From contig JAFLCB010000003.1 in the NCBI GenBank assembly GCA_017302795.1, forward strand, positions 90,650 to 154,649: a stretch of DNA of 64,000 bases, read 5' to 3'. The notes below the pieces were generated by a model that saw only the letters and a program-made list of their open reading frames with translations, was not told the origin of the DNA and made no database searches. How positions within the stretch are numbered: position 1 is the first letter of the stretch; the number at the start of each line of letters is the position of its first letter. Positions 43,278-50,396 of this stretch are shown in pieces. The position numbers and the translations under genes are program-made. Source of the stretch: Deltaproteobacteria bacterium. Lineage in GTDB: Bacteria; Bdellovibrionota; Bdellovibrionia; Bdellovibrionales; JAMPXM01.

Positions 43278-44530
43278 TGCCAGATACCTCTTGTGTCGAT
43301 GACGACCTTTTCTTGTAAAAGGGATCTGTCCAGTTCTATGAACTGCCTATGGTTTGTTAGGACTAGCACTATCTCGGCTTCAAGAATCGCAGTTCGCGAG
43401 TCAACAAGTCTTACGTTTAGTTTGTTTGAAAGCTCCTCGGGTAGCCTTTCCACATATGGTTCAACTGCGAAAAGCGTTAGGGCTGAATTCGTTGAAAGAT
43501 GTTTTACGATTTCTACCGATGGGCTTTCTCGCAGGTCGTCGATGTCGGCCTTGAACGCCAAGCCCAGGCAAGCAATGCGCTTCTTTCCACTCGACTTTAC
43601 AGTTTTTAGCACCTTGTCGACAACAAAGTGGGGTTTGCTATCGTTGACTTGTCTTGCTGTCCTGATTAGCCGCGCTTCCTCTGGGTTCTTGTGAACGATG
43701 AACCATGGGTCGATTGAAATACAATGCCCTCCAACGCCCGGTCCGGGTTGAAGAATCTTAACGCGAGGATGCCTGTTTGCGAGTGAGATGAGTTCCCAGA
43801 CATTTATCCCAATTTTTTCACAGATCATCGATAGCTCATTAGCAAACGCGATGTTGACATCGCGAAACGCATTTTCGGTTAGTTTAACCATTTCTGCTGT
43901 CTTTGCATTCGACGCAACACAATCGCCAGAAACGAAGATCTTGTATAGTTCCTTAGCCCTTGCAGTGCACATAGGCGAAACGCCACCCACAACACGATCA
44001 TTTTCAATGAGCTCTCGCATCACGTGACCCGGGAGGACTCGCTCGGGGCAGTAAGCAATAGCAAGATCGCCGGGTTCACCCGTAAGTGGGTTGGGTAGCT
44101 TTAGATCTGGTCGCGTCTCGCCTATCCACTGCAGCATCATTTCTGTTGTCCCAACAGGTGAAGTGCTTTCAAGAATAACAAGGTCGCCCTTTTTTAATAC
44201 TTTCGATATTGAGCGAGTTGCCGCTTCAACGTACCTGAGGTCGGGAGCATAGTCCTCCTTGAAAGGCGTAGGTACGGCCATGATAAAGGCTTCCGCTGGC
44301 TCGGGTGATGTAACTGCCCGCAAGTGACCGGTGCTAACAACTGATTGAACGACAACATCGAGCCCTGGCTCTACGATGTGGACTTTGCCTTTGTTGATCG
44401 TGTCCACGGCAGTTTGGTTGATATCGACACCAACCACCTTAACGCCGCGGCTAGCAAGGATGGCTGCCGTTGGAAGCCCAATGTAGCCGAGACCAATTAC
44501 TGAAACGCGATTAAATGAATGCTTTAACAT
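43274..44530 (-). CDS. wecC: UDP-N-acetyl-D-mannosaminuronate dehydrogenase
   Basis: 418 residues of the UDP-sugar dehydrogenase family. VSVIGLGYIGLPTAAILASRGVKVVGVDIN is the NAD-binding domain, AEMVKLTENAFRDVNIAFANE the central helix, and GPGVGGHCISIDPWFI contains the catalytic Cys. The Gly-Gly-His-Cys-Ile-x-x-Asp-Pro form is that of WecC/WbpA-type enzymes that oxidise N-acetylhexosamines, rather than UDP-glucose dehydrogenase. It converts UDP-ManNAc to UDP-ManNAcA in two NAD-dependent steps. It overlaps wecB by 7 nt, which supplies its substrate. Confidence 0.92.
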   Translation of the reverse strand: MLKHSFNRVSVIGLGYIGLPTAAILASRGVKVVGVDINQTAVDTINKGKVHIVEPGLDVVVQSVVSTGHLRAVTSPEPAEAFIMAVPTPFKEDYAPDLRYVEAATRSISKVLKKGDLVILESTSPVGTTEMMLQWIGETRPDLKLPNPLTGEPGDLAIAYCPERVLPGHVMRELIENDRVVGGVSPMCTARAKELYKIFVSGDCVASNAKTAEMVKLTENAFRDVNIAFANELSMICEKIGINVWELISLANRHPRVKILQPGPGVGGHCISIDPWFIVHKNPEEARLIRTARQVNDSKPHFVVDKVLKTVKSSGKKRIACLGLAFKADIDDLRESPSVEIVKHLSTNSALTLFAVEPYVERLPEELSNKLNVRLVDSRTAILEAEIVLVLTNHRQFIELDRSLLQEKVVIDTRGIWQ

Positions 44531-45654
44531 GACTCTAACACCTCGATGATTCGCTCGCAGGCTTTGCCGTCACCATATGGGTTGTGAGCGTGCGACATTT
44601 TTAAGTATTCTTCGTTTGATTCAAAAAGCTTTTTCGATTCCGCGATTATCGTTTCAGAATCGGTACCCACGAGTTTTACAGTACCAGCTGAGACAGCCTC
44701 TGGCCTTTCGGTAACGGACCTTAAAACTAAAACTGGCTTGCCTAGCGACGGTGCCTCCTCTTGGACGCCTCCTGAATCTGTGACGACGATATACGATTTG
44801 GAAAGAAGGAAAACAAAAGGCAGGTAGTCCAATGGCGGCAACAGTTTGATGTTCGGATGATCTGCGAGCAGGCGGTTCGCTGGTTCGCTTACATTAGGAT
44901 TCAGATGCAGGGGATAGACAATAAGGCAATCATCTCGGTCAGCTAAGGCGCGAAGCGCAGCAAAGATATTCTCCATTGGCTTGCCAAAATTTTCTCTTCG
45001 ATGAGCGGTAACCATGATCACTTTTTTGCCGGATCTTAAAAATGGCATTTCAGCTGTCAGTGCGGCTTCCATACGTGGATCACCAGCGATTCTCTTTGTA
45101 ACGTCATTGAGCGCATCAATGACAGTGTTCCCAGTCACGTAAACGCCGCCAGGTTTTACATTCTCTCGCAAGAGATTTTGACGAGCGGACTCTGTCGGTG
45201 CAAAATGAAGTTTCGCCAGTGCGCCGGCTAGCTTGCGATTTGCCTCTTCCGGCCATGGAGAATAAATATCGCCTGTACGAAGACCTGCTTCGACGTGCCC
45301 TATTGGAATTTTTTGGTAAAATGCCGCCAAGGAAGCGGCCATGGTCGTAGTCGTGTCACCATGAACCAAAACTAGATCTGGCTTCACCGATTGAAGAATT
45401 CCTTGCATGCCGTGGAGTACTGCGCCAGTGAGATCGCTTAGGCATTGATGAGGCTTCATCAAATTTAAATCGTACTTCGGTTTGATTTCGAATAAGCCTA
45501 GGACCTGATCGAGCATCGAGCGATGCTGTCCTGTAACACAAGTTATGACTTCAAAAGTCTCTCGCGATTCGAGTCTTTTTATCAGCGGCGCCATCTTAAT
45601 AGCCTCGGGGCGAGTTCCTATGGCAATTAAAATTCTTTTTTTGAATCCTGACAT
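44524..45654 (-). CDS. wecB: UDP-N-acetylglucosamine 2-epimerase (non-hydrolysing)
   Basis: 376 residues from the ATG at 45654 (AAGGTG 4 nt upstream). RILIAIGTRPEAIKMAPLI, VHGDTTTTMAASLAAFYQKIPIGHVEAGLRTGD, and VVTDSGGVQEEAPSLGKPVLVLRSVTERPE are the conserved blocks of WecB/MnaA. The enzyme interconverts UDP-GlcNAc and UDP-ManNAc. A longer reading to 45747 adds 31 residues that are not family-like. First gene of the minus-strand group wecB-wecC-dehydrogenase-asnB, so a promoter probably lies between 45655 and about 45750, though none was identified. Confidence 0.93.
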   Translation of the reverse strand: MSGFKKRILIAIGTRPEAIKMAPLIKRLESRETFEVITCVTGQHRSMLDQVLGLFEIKPKYDLNLMKPHQCLSDLTGAVLHGMQGILQSVKPDLVLVHGDTTTTMAASLAAFYQKIPIGHVEAGLRTGDIYSPWPEEANRKLAGALAKLHFAPTESARQNLLRENVKPGGVYVTGNTVIDALNDVTKRIAGDPRMEAALTAEMPFLRSGKKVIMVTAHRRENFGKPMENIFAALRALADRDDCLIVYPLHLNPNVSEPANRLLADHPNIKLLPPLDYLPFVFLLSKSYIVVTDSGGVQEEAPSLGKPVLVLRSVTERPEAVSAGTVKLVGTDSETIIAESKKLFESNEEYLKMSHAHNPYGDGKACERIIEVLESC

Positions 45655-45894
45655 AAACACCTTGGCCGCAGGGCGACATATACGCCCGAAGCCATTCCAA
45701 ATTTCACTGTCCGCTGGGAGCTCTAGGTAGTATCGAACACTCAGCAATTCAATCTAATTGAGTCCAGCGAACAATCTAACAAAATGCGTCGACCCAAATG
45801 GGACCTTTGGGAGTAAAGGCACCCATTCATAATTGTTGTGCAGCGAATTATGCGGGTCGGTGACCACTTCTTTGGCAGTTGAATCGAGCAGCGT

Positions 45895-46242
45895 TTGCGA
45901 TCTTTGGCAAGACCCACGGTCGAAGTCCTTGGGGCAGTTTCAAGGCAAGGAGTCATCGCGCATATTAAATCCGCGCGAGGATTTGTTTTTCCAGGTGCCG
46001 AAGACTTTGGGATCACTCCGCTTGAATCGCTTGCTGCTGGTACGCGGTTGATCAGCTTCAGGTCGGGTGGAGTATTGGCAACTCTCGCGGAAGCCGACAC
46101 AGAGTTTTTTATCGAACAATGTCGACGGCAAGGTGCTTTGCGGCTACGCGCGGCAGTCGAGTTCGTGCTTCGGCCCAGTTTAGCATTGCACTGGAATGAC
46201 ATGTGTATTTTGTTACGTCAAAGACTACCTAAGAAGGGCTGA
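45895..46242 (+). pseudogene. Remnant of a GT4-family glycosyltransferase (C-terminal part)
   Basis: This frame reads RSLARPTVEVLGAVSRQGVIAHIKSARGFVFPGAEDFGITPLESLAAGTRLISFRSGG, the donor-binding region of a GT4 mannosyltransferase-type enzyme, complete with the E-D-F-G-I-T-P-L-E block. Nothing upstream continues the protein: in-frame stops occur at 45814-45816 and 45871-45873, and no GT-B acceptor domain is present. The frame ends with a stop 1 nt before the TTG start of the membrane protein gene, the spacing expected of a former operon pair. So it is a 5'-truncated gene. About 240 bp between the wecB start and this remnant holds no intact gene. Confidence 0.8.
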
Positions 46243-46243
46243 A

Positions 46244-47542
46244 TTGAAGGCGAAAATCGTTGGAATAACACTGCTTTTTTCGAGCTTGATCCCGGTGGTG
46301 TATTCAGCCGCTCAGGGCATCGCTCATCCGGCGCCGGCGATGGCGCTGGGAGTCATGTTGCTGGTTATGGGCACCGCTGTGTGCGTGTACTTGGCAGTTC
46401 GGGAAACGGTTTCGAGGCACATGAAATTGGGCGGTGTTCTGCTGCCGATTACAGGCACAATCTTTTACGTCTTACTTATAGCAGGGTTCTGGGCAATCGG
46501 TAGATACGATGTCCTGTGGGTACCAGACTCATTTACACTTCATGGTCCTGGTGCAGAACGGGCAGTGGCTTTTCTTAAGGGAAACGGACGATTAGATTTT
46601 ACATCTGTGTTCGGTGAGCAAGTTCAGTTCACCTACCTGTGGGCGGCGCTGCTGGGTGTTTTTGCGGGAATCAATCCTGTATCAACTGCGATCTCAAACT
46701 TGGCTATCAAGCTAATTACATGGATCTTGTGGCACCGTTCGATAAGCAAGCATTACGGGAATCAGGTCGCAAATGTGACGCTTTTGATTTTAATGTTTGT
46801 ACCAACTCAAGTTTTCTATGGCCTCGTGTATTACAAAGAGCCTGTTGTGCAATTGTTTGTAGTGATTGCCCTCGGCTCTGCGCTGGATTTACGAAGCAAA
46901 CCGAACGCACAAGCGTTCACATTTGGCGCTGTTTCGGTTTTGTGTTTGGCGATAGAACGAATTTATTTAGCACCAATGTTGGGTTTGGTTTTGGTTGTCA
47001 GTATTATTCCACACATCAAGAGTTTTGCTTTTACCGGACGGAGTATCGCAAGTGGCGTTGTAGCAATTTGTGCCGCCGGGGTTTTTGTTGTGGTGTTTTT
47101 CCGAGACTTCAGCCTTTTAAAGATTTTCGATAATCTTGCTTGGTTAAGGCACAACTACATGAATGCGCCTGGCGTAGATAAGGCGTGGAACCAAGATATT
47201 GCATATCCTTTGGCAGTGATTAAAATTCTTTTTACTCCATTTTTTCATCCCAACAAACTTGAGGTCTTCAAAGACTTTTCGGCAATTCTCACGTGGGGAG
47301 CTATCCCATCACAGGTTGTGACATTCCTGGCGTTGTTCGGTGTCTCGATTGAATTTCTTCGAGCGAGATTGAGGACGGCGATACTGACCATCCCGTTCAT
47401 TTTGTTTTTAGTACTCTTCGCTTACCTCGCGCCATATAGCGGACGTCAGCGCGATAGCTTCTATCCGGTCATCGCTCTGTTTGCAGCTATCGGTATACTG
47501 AAAATTTTAAAAACGAAACCAACGCAATTGGCGGTCTCTTAG
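46244..47542 (+). CDS. Polytopic membrane protein, possible GT-C/Wzy-like enzyme (paralogue of 21951-23297)
   Basis: 432 residues from the TTG at 46244, which has AAGAAGGG about 6 nt upstream. Ten to twelve membrane helices. Conserved with the protein at 21951: WVPDSFTLHGPGA in the first large loop, YYKEPVVQL, AIERIYLAP, FTPFFHPNKLEVF, LTWGA and YLAPYSGRQRDSFYP. An acidic residue in the first loop and Lys-Glu later fit a GT-C-type lipid-linked sugar transferase or repeat polymerase, but no named family was recognised. Located downstream of a truncated glycosyltransferase remnant and followed by a rho-independent terminator, it marks the right end of the polysaccharide locus. Confidence 0.72.
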   Translation: MKAKIVGITLLFSSLIPVVYSAAQGIAHPAPAMALGVMLLVMGTAVCVYLAVRETVSRHMKLGGVLLPITGTIFYVLLIAGFWAIGRYDVLWVPDSFTLHGPGAERAVAFLKGNGRLDFTSVFGEQVQFTYLWAALLGVFAGINPVSTAISNLAIKLITWILWHRSISKHYGNQVANVTLLILMFVPTQVFYGLVYYKEPVVQLFVVIALGSALDLRSKPNAQAFTFGAVSVLCLAIERIYLAPMLGLVLVVSIIPHIKSFAFTGRSIASGVVAICAAGVFVVVFFRDFSLLKIFDNLAWLRHNYMNAPGVDKAWNQDIAYPLAVIKILFTPFFHPNKLEVFKDFSAILTWGAIPSQVVTFLALFGVSIEFLRARLRTAILTIPFILFLVLFAYLAPYSGRQRDSFYPVIALFAAIGILKILKTKPTQLAVS

Positions 47543-47546
47543 TATA

Positions 47547-47573
47547 AAAAAACCGGGCTGGTGCCCGGCTTTT
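47547..47573 (+). terminator. Rho-independent terminator
   Basis: CCGGGC (47553-47558) and GCCCGG (47563-47568) form a stem with a 4-nt loop, flanked by a run of A before and TTTT after (47570-47573). It begins about 10 nt after the stop of the membrane protein gene and, being flanked by A and T runs on opposite sides, could serve both strands. A second small hairpin, GGCACC/GGTGCC at 47591-47607, follows and precedes the convergent serpin gene stop. Confidence 0.8.
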
Positions 47574-47631
47574 AAAGTGTCAATAGTGCCGGCACCCCAA
47601 AGGTGCCGCCGGAAACCAAGTCTCTACCAAA

Positions 47632-48975
47632 TCACTTAGGATCAATCACCTGACCTAAGAAAAAGAACGCGCCGGTCGCGGAATCTTGGATGGCGAGGTA
47701 GAAGGGGCGATCGACGACCATTTCGAAGCTTGGGCGTGGGGCCATGCCGCGGGCGACTCCGCCGACGAGGGTGGCAGCTGCGGCTTTCACGCCGTTTTCG
47801 TCCCACTCGATCTTCGTGTTTTGTTTGATGATGCCGACTTTAGATGGTGGCGAACCTGGGCCGTCCATCTCGTCAAAGTTTGCCGAGTTTTTGAACAAGA
47901 AGTTTACGCCAAGGCCTTTTGTGACTTTGCAGTCTTCTTTCATCTCAACGCCATATTCAAACGTGAACTTTGGCATTGTGAGCTTTCCTGGCTGTGACAC
48001 AAGGTTGGTAAAGATCTCGCTCCATGTAGCTTTTGTCCAAATGCCAGCCGTCTGGTCGACTTGAAGCGTTTCGAAGTCCGCCGCATTTTTTGGTAAAACG
48101 ACGTAAGCACGAAGCGAACTTTTCGCCATTTCAATCTCGGCTACCTGGTAGTCTGGGTGATCCGCAAAACGAGCCACCTTGTTGCGGTAGATCATCTGCG
48201 CTTTCATCTTTTTTCCGTCGAGCTTTGTGAAATCGCCATCGAAGGGCTTTTCAAAGGGCATCGCCCACTGCGCTTCGATGTAGGTCGTGTTCAGAAGAAT
48301 CCACAAAAGATCCTTCATTCCATCGGCGTCGATGATTTCAGGAATCATCTTGTTGGTCATGTCGCTGGTCCATTTGTTGACGACGTCAGCTGACTTCGGA
48401 TCTTTGAAATCAAGCGACTTTGTTTCGGCGACGCCGTAGCCAGCTTTCATCTGGCTGACGAAAGATTTCTTAAATGTGTAGGGCGTTTTCGACGTTTCGC
48501 CATTTGTCGCCCAGATCGAGTTCTGAATCGACACAACAGCCGGGAGTTTTTCCCAGGCTGGCAAAGCTTTTCGCTCGGCATCCGTCAAAGGCTCTTTCGT
48601 GAGCGCTATTAAAAGGTTTTGGTTTTCTTTGTTGATTCCTGTGACGTCGGAAGTGGCTTCATAGCCTAGAGTTTCGATGAACTGTGTACGAGTTTTGCCA
48701 TCGGTTCCATTAAGGGCCATGGAAAGTGCGTAATGTGCCGAAATGGGTGACACGAGGACGTTTTTGGCGGTCTTTTCGCTCTTTAAAGATTCCTGCATGA
48801 GGCGGAAACCAAGGGCATTATTGCTTTCCACTACGGGCGAGTTCGCCCCAAGCGGGTTGGCAGCTGCGGTACTAGTCGCTATGGTGCCGGATAGAACGAC
48901 TCCAGTAGCGATTGTGGTCGCAATTGCCGCGTGCGAAGCCATATTTAGTACGTTTGCGAACGAAAATGCGCGCAT
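47632..48975 (-). CDS. Secreted serpin (serine protease inhibitor)
   Basis: 447 residues. An N-terminal signal sequence (hydrophobic AAIATTIATGVVLSGTIATSTAAA) is followed by a full serpin fold: KNVLVSPISAHYALSMALNGTDGKT (helix B region), SIQNSIWAT, LLWILLNTTYIEAQWAMPF and RPFYLAI at the end. The reactive-centre hinge is G395-VKAAAAT, and counting from P15 places P1 at Arg409 (VAR-GMA), predicting inhibition of trypsin-like proteases. The Ala-rich hinge P12-P9 is that of an inhibitory serpin. Bacterial serpins are uncommon and may protect the envelope against proteases of the host or the cell itself. AGAGG lies 7 nt before the ATG. Confidence 0.9.
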   Translation of the reverse strand: MRAFSFANVLNMASHAAIATTIATGVVLSGTIATSTAAANPLGANSPVVESNNALGFRLMQESLKSEKTAKNVLVSPISAHYALSMALNGTDGKTRTQFIETLGYEATSDVTGINKENQNLLIALTKEPLTDAERKALPAWEKLPAVVSIQNSIWATNGETSKTPYTFKKSFVSQMKAGYGVAETKSLDFKDPKSADVVNKWTSDMTNKMIPEIIDADGMKDLLWILLNTTYIEAQWAMPFEKPFDGDFTKLDGKKMKAQMIYRNKVARFADHPDYQVAEIEMAKSSLRAYVVLPKNAADFETLQVDQTAGIWTKATWSEIFTNLVSQPGKLTMPKFTFEYGVEMKEDCKVTKGLGVNFLFKNSANFDEMDGPGSPPSKVGIIKQNTKIEWDENGVKAAAATLVGGVARGMAPRPSFEMVVDRPFYLAIQDSATGAFFFLGQVIDPK

Positions 48976-49070
48976 TTTAAACCTCTTATTTCGAGTAGAT
49001 AGTTTTTCTATATAAGATCCGTGGTTCGGCCAAGTGGTGAGCAGGGAGTGTGCCAGCCCGGGGGTCCGGG

Positions 49071-49124
49071 GGTACCGCCTACATTTTGGTAGCGCATACG
49101 CGTTACCAAAATGTAGGCGGTACC
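49071..49124. repeat. GGTACC-bounded palindrome, copy 1
   Basis: A 54-bp near-perfect inverted repeat, arms starting GGTACCGCCTACATTTTGG and reading the same on the other strand, with a GCGC-type inner stem and short loop. The stop codon of the HTH-GHKL-STAS gene (49126-49128, minus strand) lies one base away. The outer arms carry CCGCC paired to GGCGG. Confidence 0.92.
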
Positions 49125-49125
49125 T

Positions 49126-50184
49126 TTAGGTGGCGCGGGCGCGGCGGATCATGAAGTCGACGGCGGCATTGGCATTTCGAACTTCTAGGACGATTTCGGG
49201 ATAGTGATTTTGGAAGACGCGAAAAAGTTCGTCGGCAAAGCCCTGGCCAAGTTCTTTGACGCCCGCGAAGTCGAAAATAATTCGATCGAACTTTTCCAGA
49301 CCAAAAGTTAGCCGCCGGGCTTGCGACCTAGACACGGCGCCAGTTTGCTTGAGGACTCTAACCGGATACTTTGAGCGATCGAATTCGAAACTTTCGTTCG
49401 CATACTCTTTAAATAGCTTTTCCAGGCTTCGACGCGTTTGGGTCTTGATCGCAAACGACACCTCGGTGCCCTTGATATTTCTCACCACTCCTAGTCGCTG
49501 ATCTTGTTTTTCGTTATCGAAGGTGAGCGCAAACTTTTGGCTTTTGATGCTAAAAACATCGGCGATTTTTGACGTAAAAAAGATGCCCTGTCCGCTGTGG
49601 GCATCAGGCGCAGTGGTTTGTTTCCCCTTTAAAAGGTGCTCGATGGCGTCTTCGTCGGTTTGTAGGCGGAATACTTTTTTGATGTTTTTAAAGATTCCGA
49701 TTCCGCGATCGCGAATAGTGAATTTAAAAACCCCGCGCTCGACTTCGACAAAGATTTCGGACGTCGTCGCCTGCGAGTGGTCGATGGCGTTATTCAACAT
49801 TTCACTGAATGAGTATTGGGCGATCCGAAAGGCCGTGTCTGACAGCTGAGATTTAAGATTTAGCTTCAGTGAAATTTCATCGAAAACTTTGTCCTCGGCG
49901 AGGTTCTTAAGCGTTTTACTCAATCGAAGCTGGTCGGCGCTTGTGCGATTTCTTGTCTTCGTTAGTAGAGAATAGGACGCGTTTTTAGTTGATCCTGTTC
50001 GTTCCAGCCAGCCGTCATCGACGGCTTTTTTTAGAACCCGTGCGGCTGTGGCGCGGCTGACGGAAAAGTGCTTTACGACCTCAGGCGAGGTGGTGGTTGC
50101 GCCGTCAGAGCCTCGCTTAAGCCAGATTCGCAGCGTATCAGCATTGAAGGGCGCGTTGGTGGTCAGTTTTGGCTTTTGTCTCAT
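49126..50184 (-). CDS. HTH - GHKL ATPase - STAS-like (DUF4325) regulator
   Basis: 352 residues from the ATG at 50184. Residues about 14-75 form a winged helix-turn-helix (TTTSPEVVKHFSVSRATAARVLKKAVDDGW). About 105-270 is a GHKL ATPase domain: N-box FSEMLNNAIDHS (Glu128, Asn131), DRGIGIF at 159 and SGQGIFFTSKIADVF at 198. The last 70 residues fit a STAS-like DUF4325 domain (FDRIIFDFAGVKELGQGFADEL). This resembles anti-sigma-factor-like kinases joined to a DNA-binding domain; ATP binding or Ser phosphorylation may control DNA binding. Its promoter is embedded in a symmetric array of TTGTCTC sites, suggesting autoregulation. Alternative starts up to 50310 exist but would cross the promoter. Confidence 0.82.
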   Translation of the reverse strand: MRQKPKLTTNAPFNADTLRIWLKRGSDGATTTSPEVVKHFSVSRATAARVLKKAVDDGWLERTGSTKNASYSLLTKTRNRTSADQLRLSKTLKNLAEDKVFDEISLKLNLKSQLSDTAFRIAQYSFSEMLNNAIDHSQATTSEIFVEVERGVFKFTIRDRGIGIFKNIKKVFRLQTDEDAIEHLLKGKQTTAPDAHSGQGIFFTSKIADVFSIKSQKFALTFDNEKQDQRLGVVRNIKGTEVSFAIKTQTRRSLEKLFKEYANESFEFDRSKYPVRVLKQTGAVSRSQARRLTFGLEKFDRIIFDFAGVKELGQGFADELFRVFQNHYPEIVLEVRNANAAVDFMIRRARAT

Positions 50185-50257
50185 AATTGTCTCATGTTCA
50201 GTTTTTATTTGTCTCGTGAGACAATTATATTTTGAGAACGAGACAATCGCAAGACAA
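50176..50257. promoter_or_regulatory. Symmetric six-half-site operator array
   Basis: TTGTCTC occurs at 50176-50182, 50187-50193 and 50209-50215. Its complement GAGACAA occurs at 50218-50224 and 50240-50246, and AAGACAA (one mismatch) at 50251-50257. Every pair is mirrored about the same axis at 50216.5, and successive half-sites are 11 or 22 bp apart, i.e. on one face of the helix. The inner pair abuts the -10 box and probable start site, the middle right site lies in the promoter spacer, the outer right site overlaps the -35 box, and the leftmost site overlaps the start codon region of the regulator gene. Autorepression by the HTH-GHKL-STAS protein is the natural inference. Confidence 0.85.
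50224..50252 (-). promoter_or_regulatory. Promoter of the HTH-GHKL-STAS regulator gene
   Basis: On the minus strand TTGCGA (50252-50247) and a perfect TATAAT (50229-50224) are separated by exactly 17 bp. Transcription should begin near 50217, giving a leader of about 33 nt to the ATG at 50184. The -10 box shares its last base with a GAGACAA half-site, and the -35 box overlaps the outermost half-site. Confidence 0.72.
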
Positions 50258-50396
50258 TTGGTGCACGGCCCGCTTTTAAGGGCTTTGCAATGTGCTTTAT
50301 CTAGTCGCAATTGGGCCGGGATTCATTTCAAAAAAGCCGGCCGTCGACCGGACGAAGGTTGATCTTGCGCCTGATACAGCTTAAACCCCATAGCCT

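Noticed and set aside
45741-46202. 153-residue minus-strand frame over the glycosyltransferase remnant
   Set aside because: It is opposite to the recognisable GT4 donor motif, and a different minus-strand frame has the more protein-like sequence there.
46639-47133. 164-residue Cys-rich plus-strand frame
   Set aside because: Out-of-frame read of the membrane protein gene; Cys and Phe arise from shifted hydrophobic codons.
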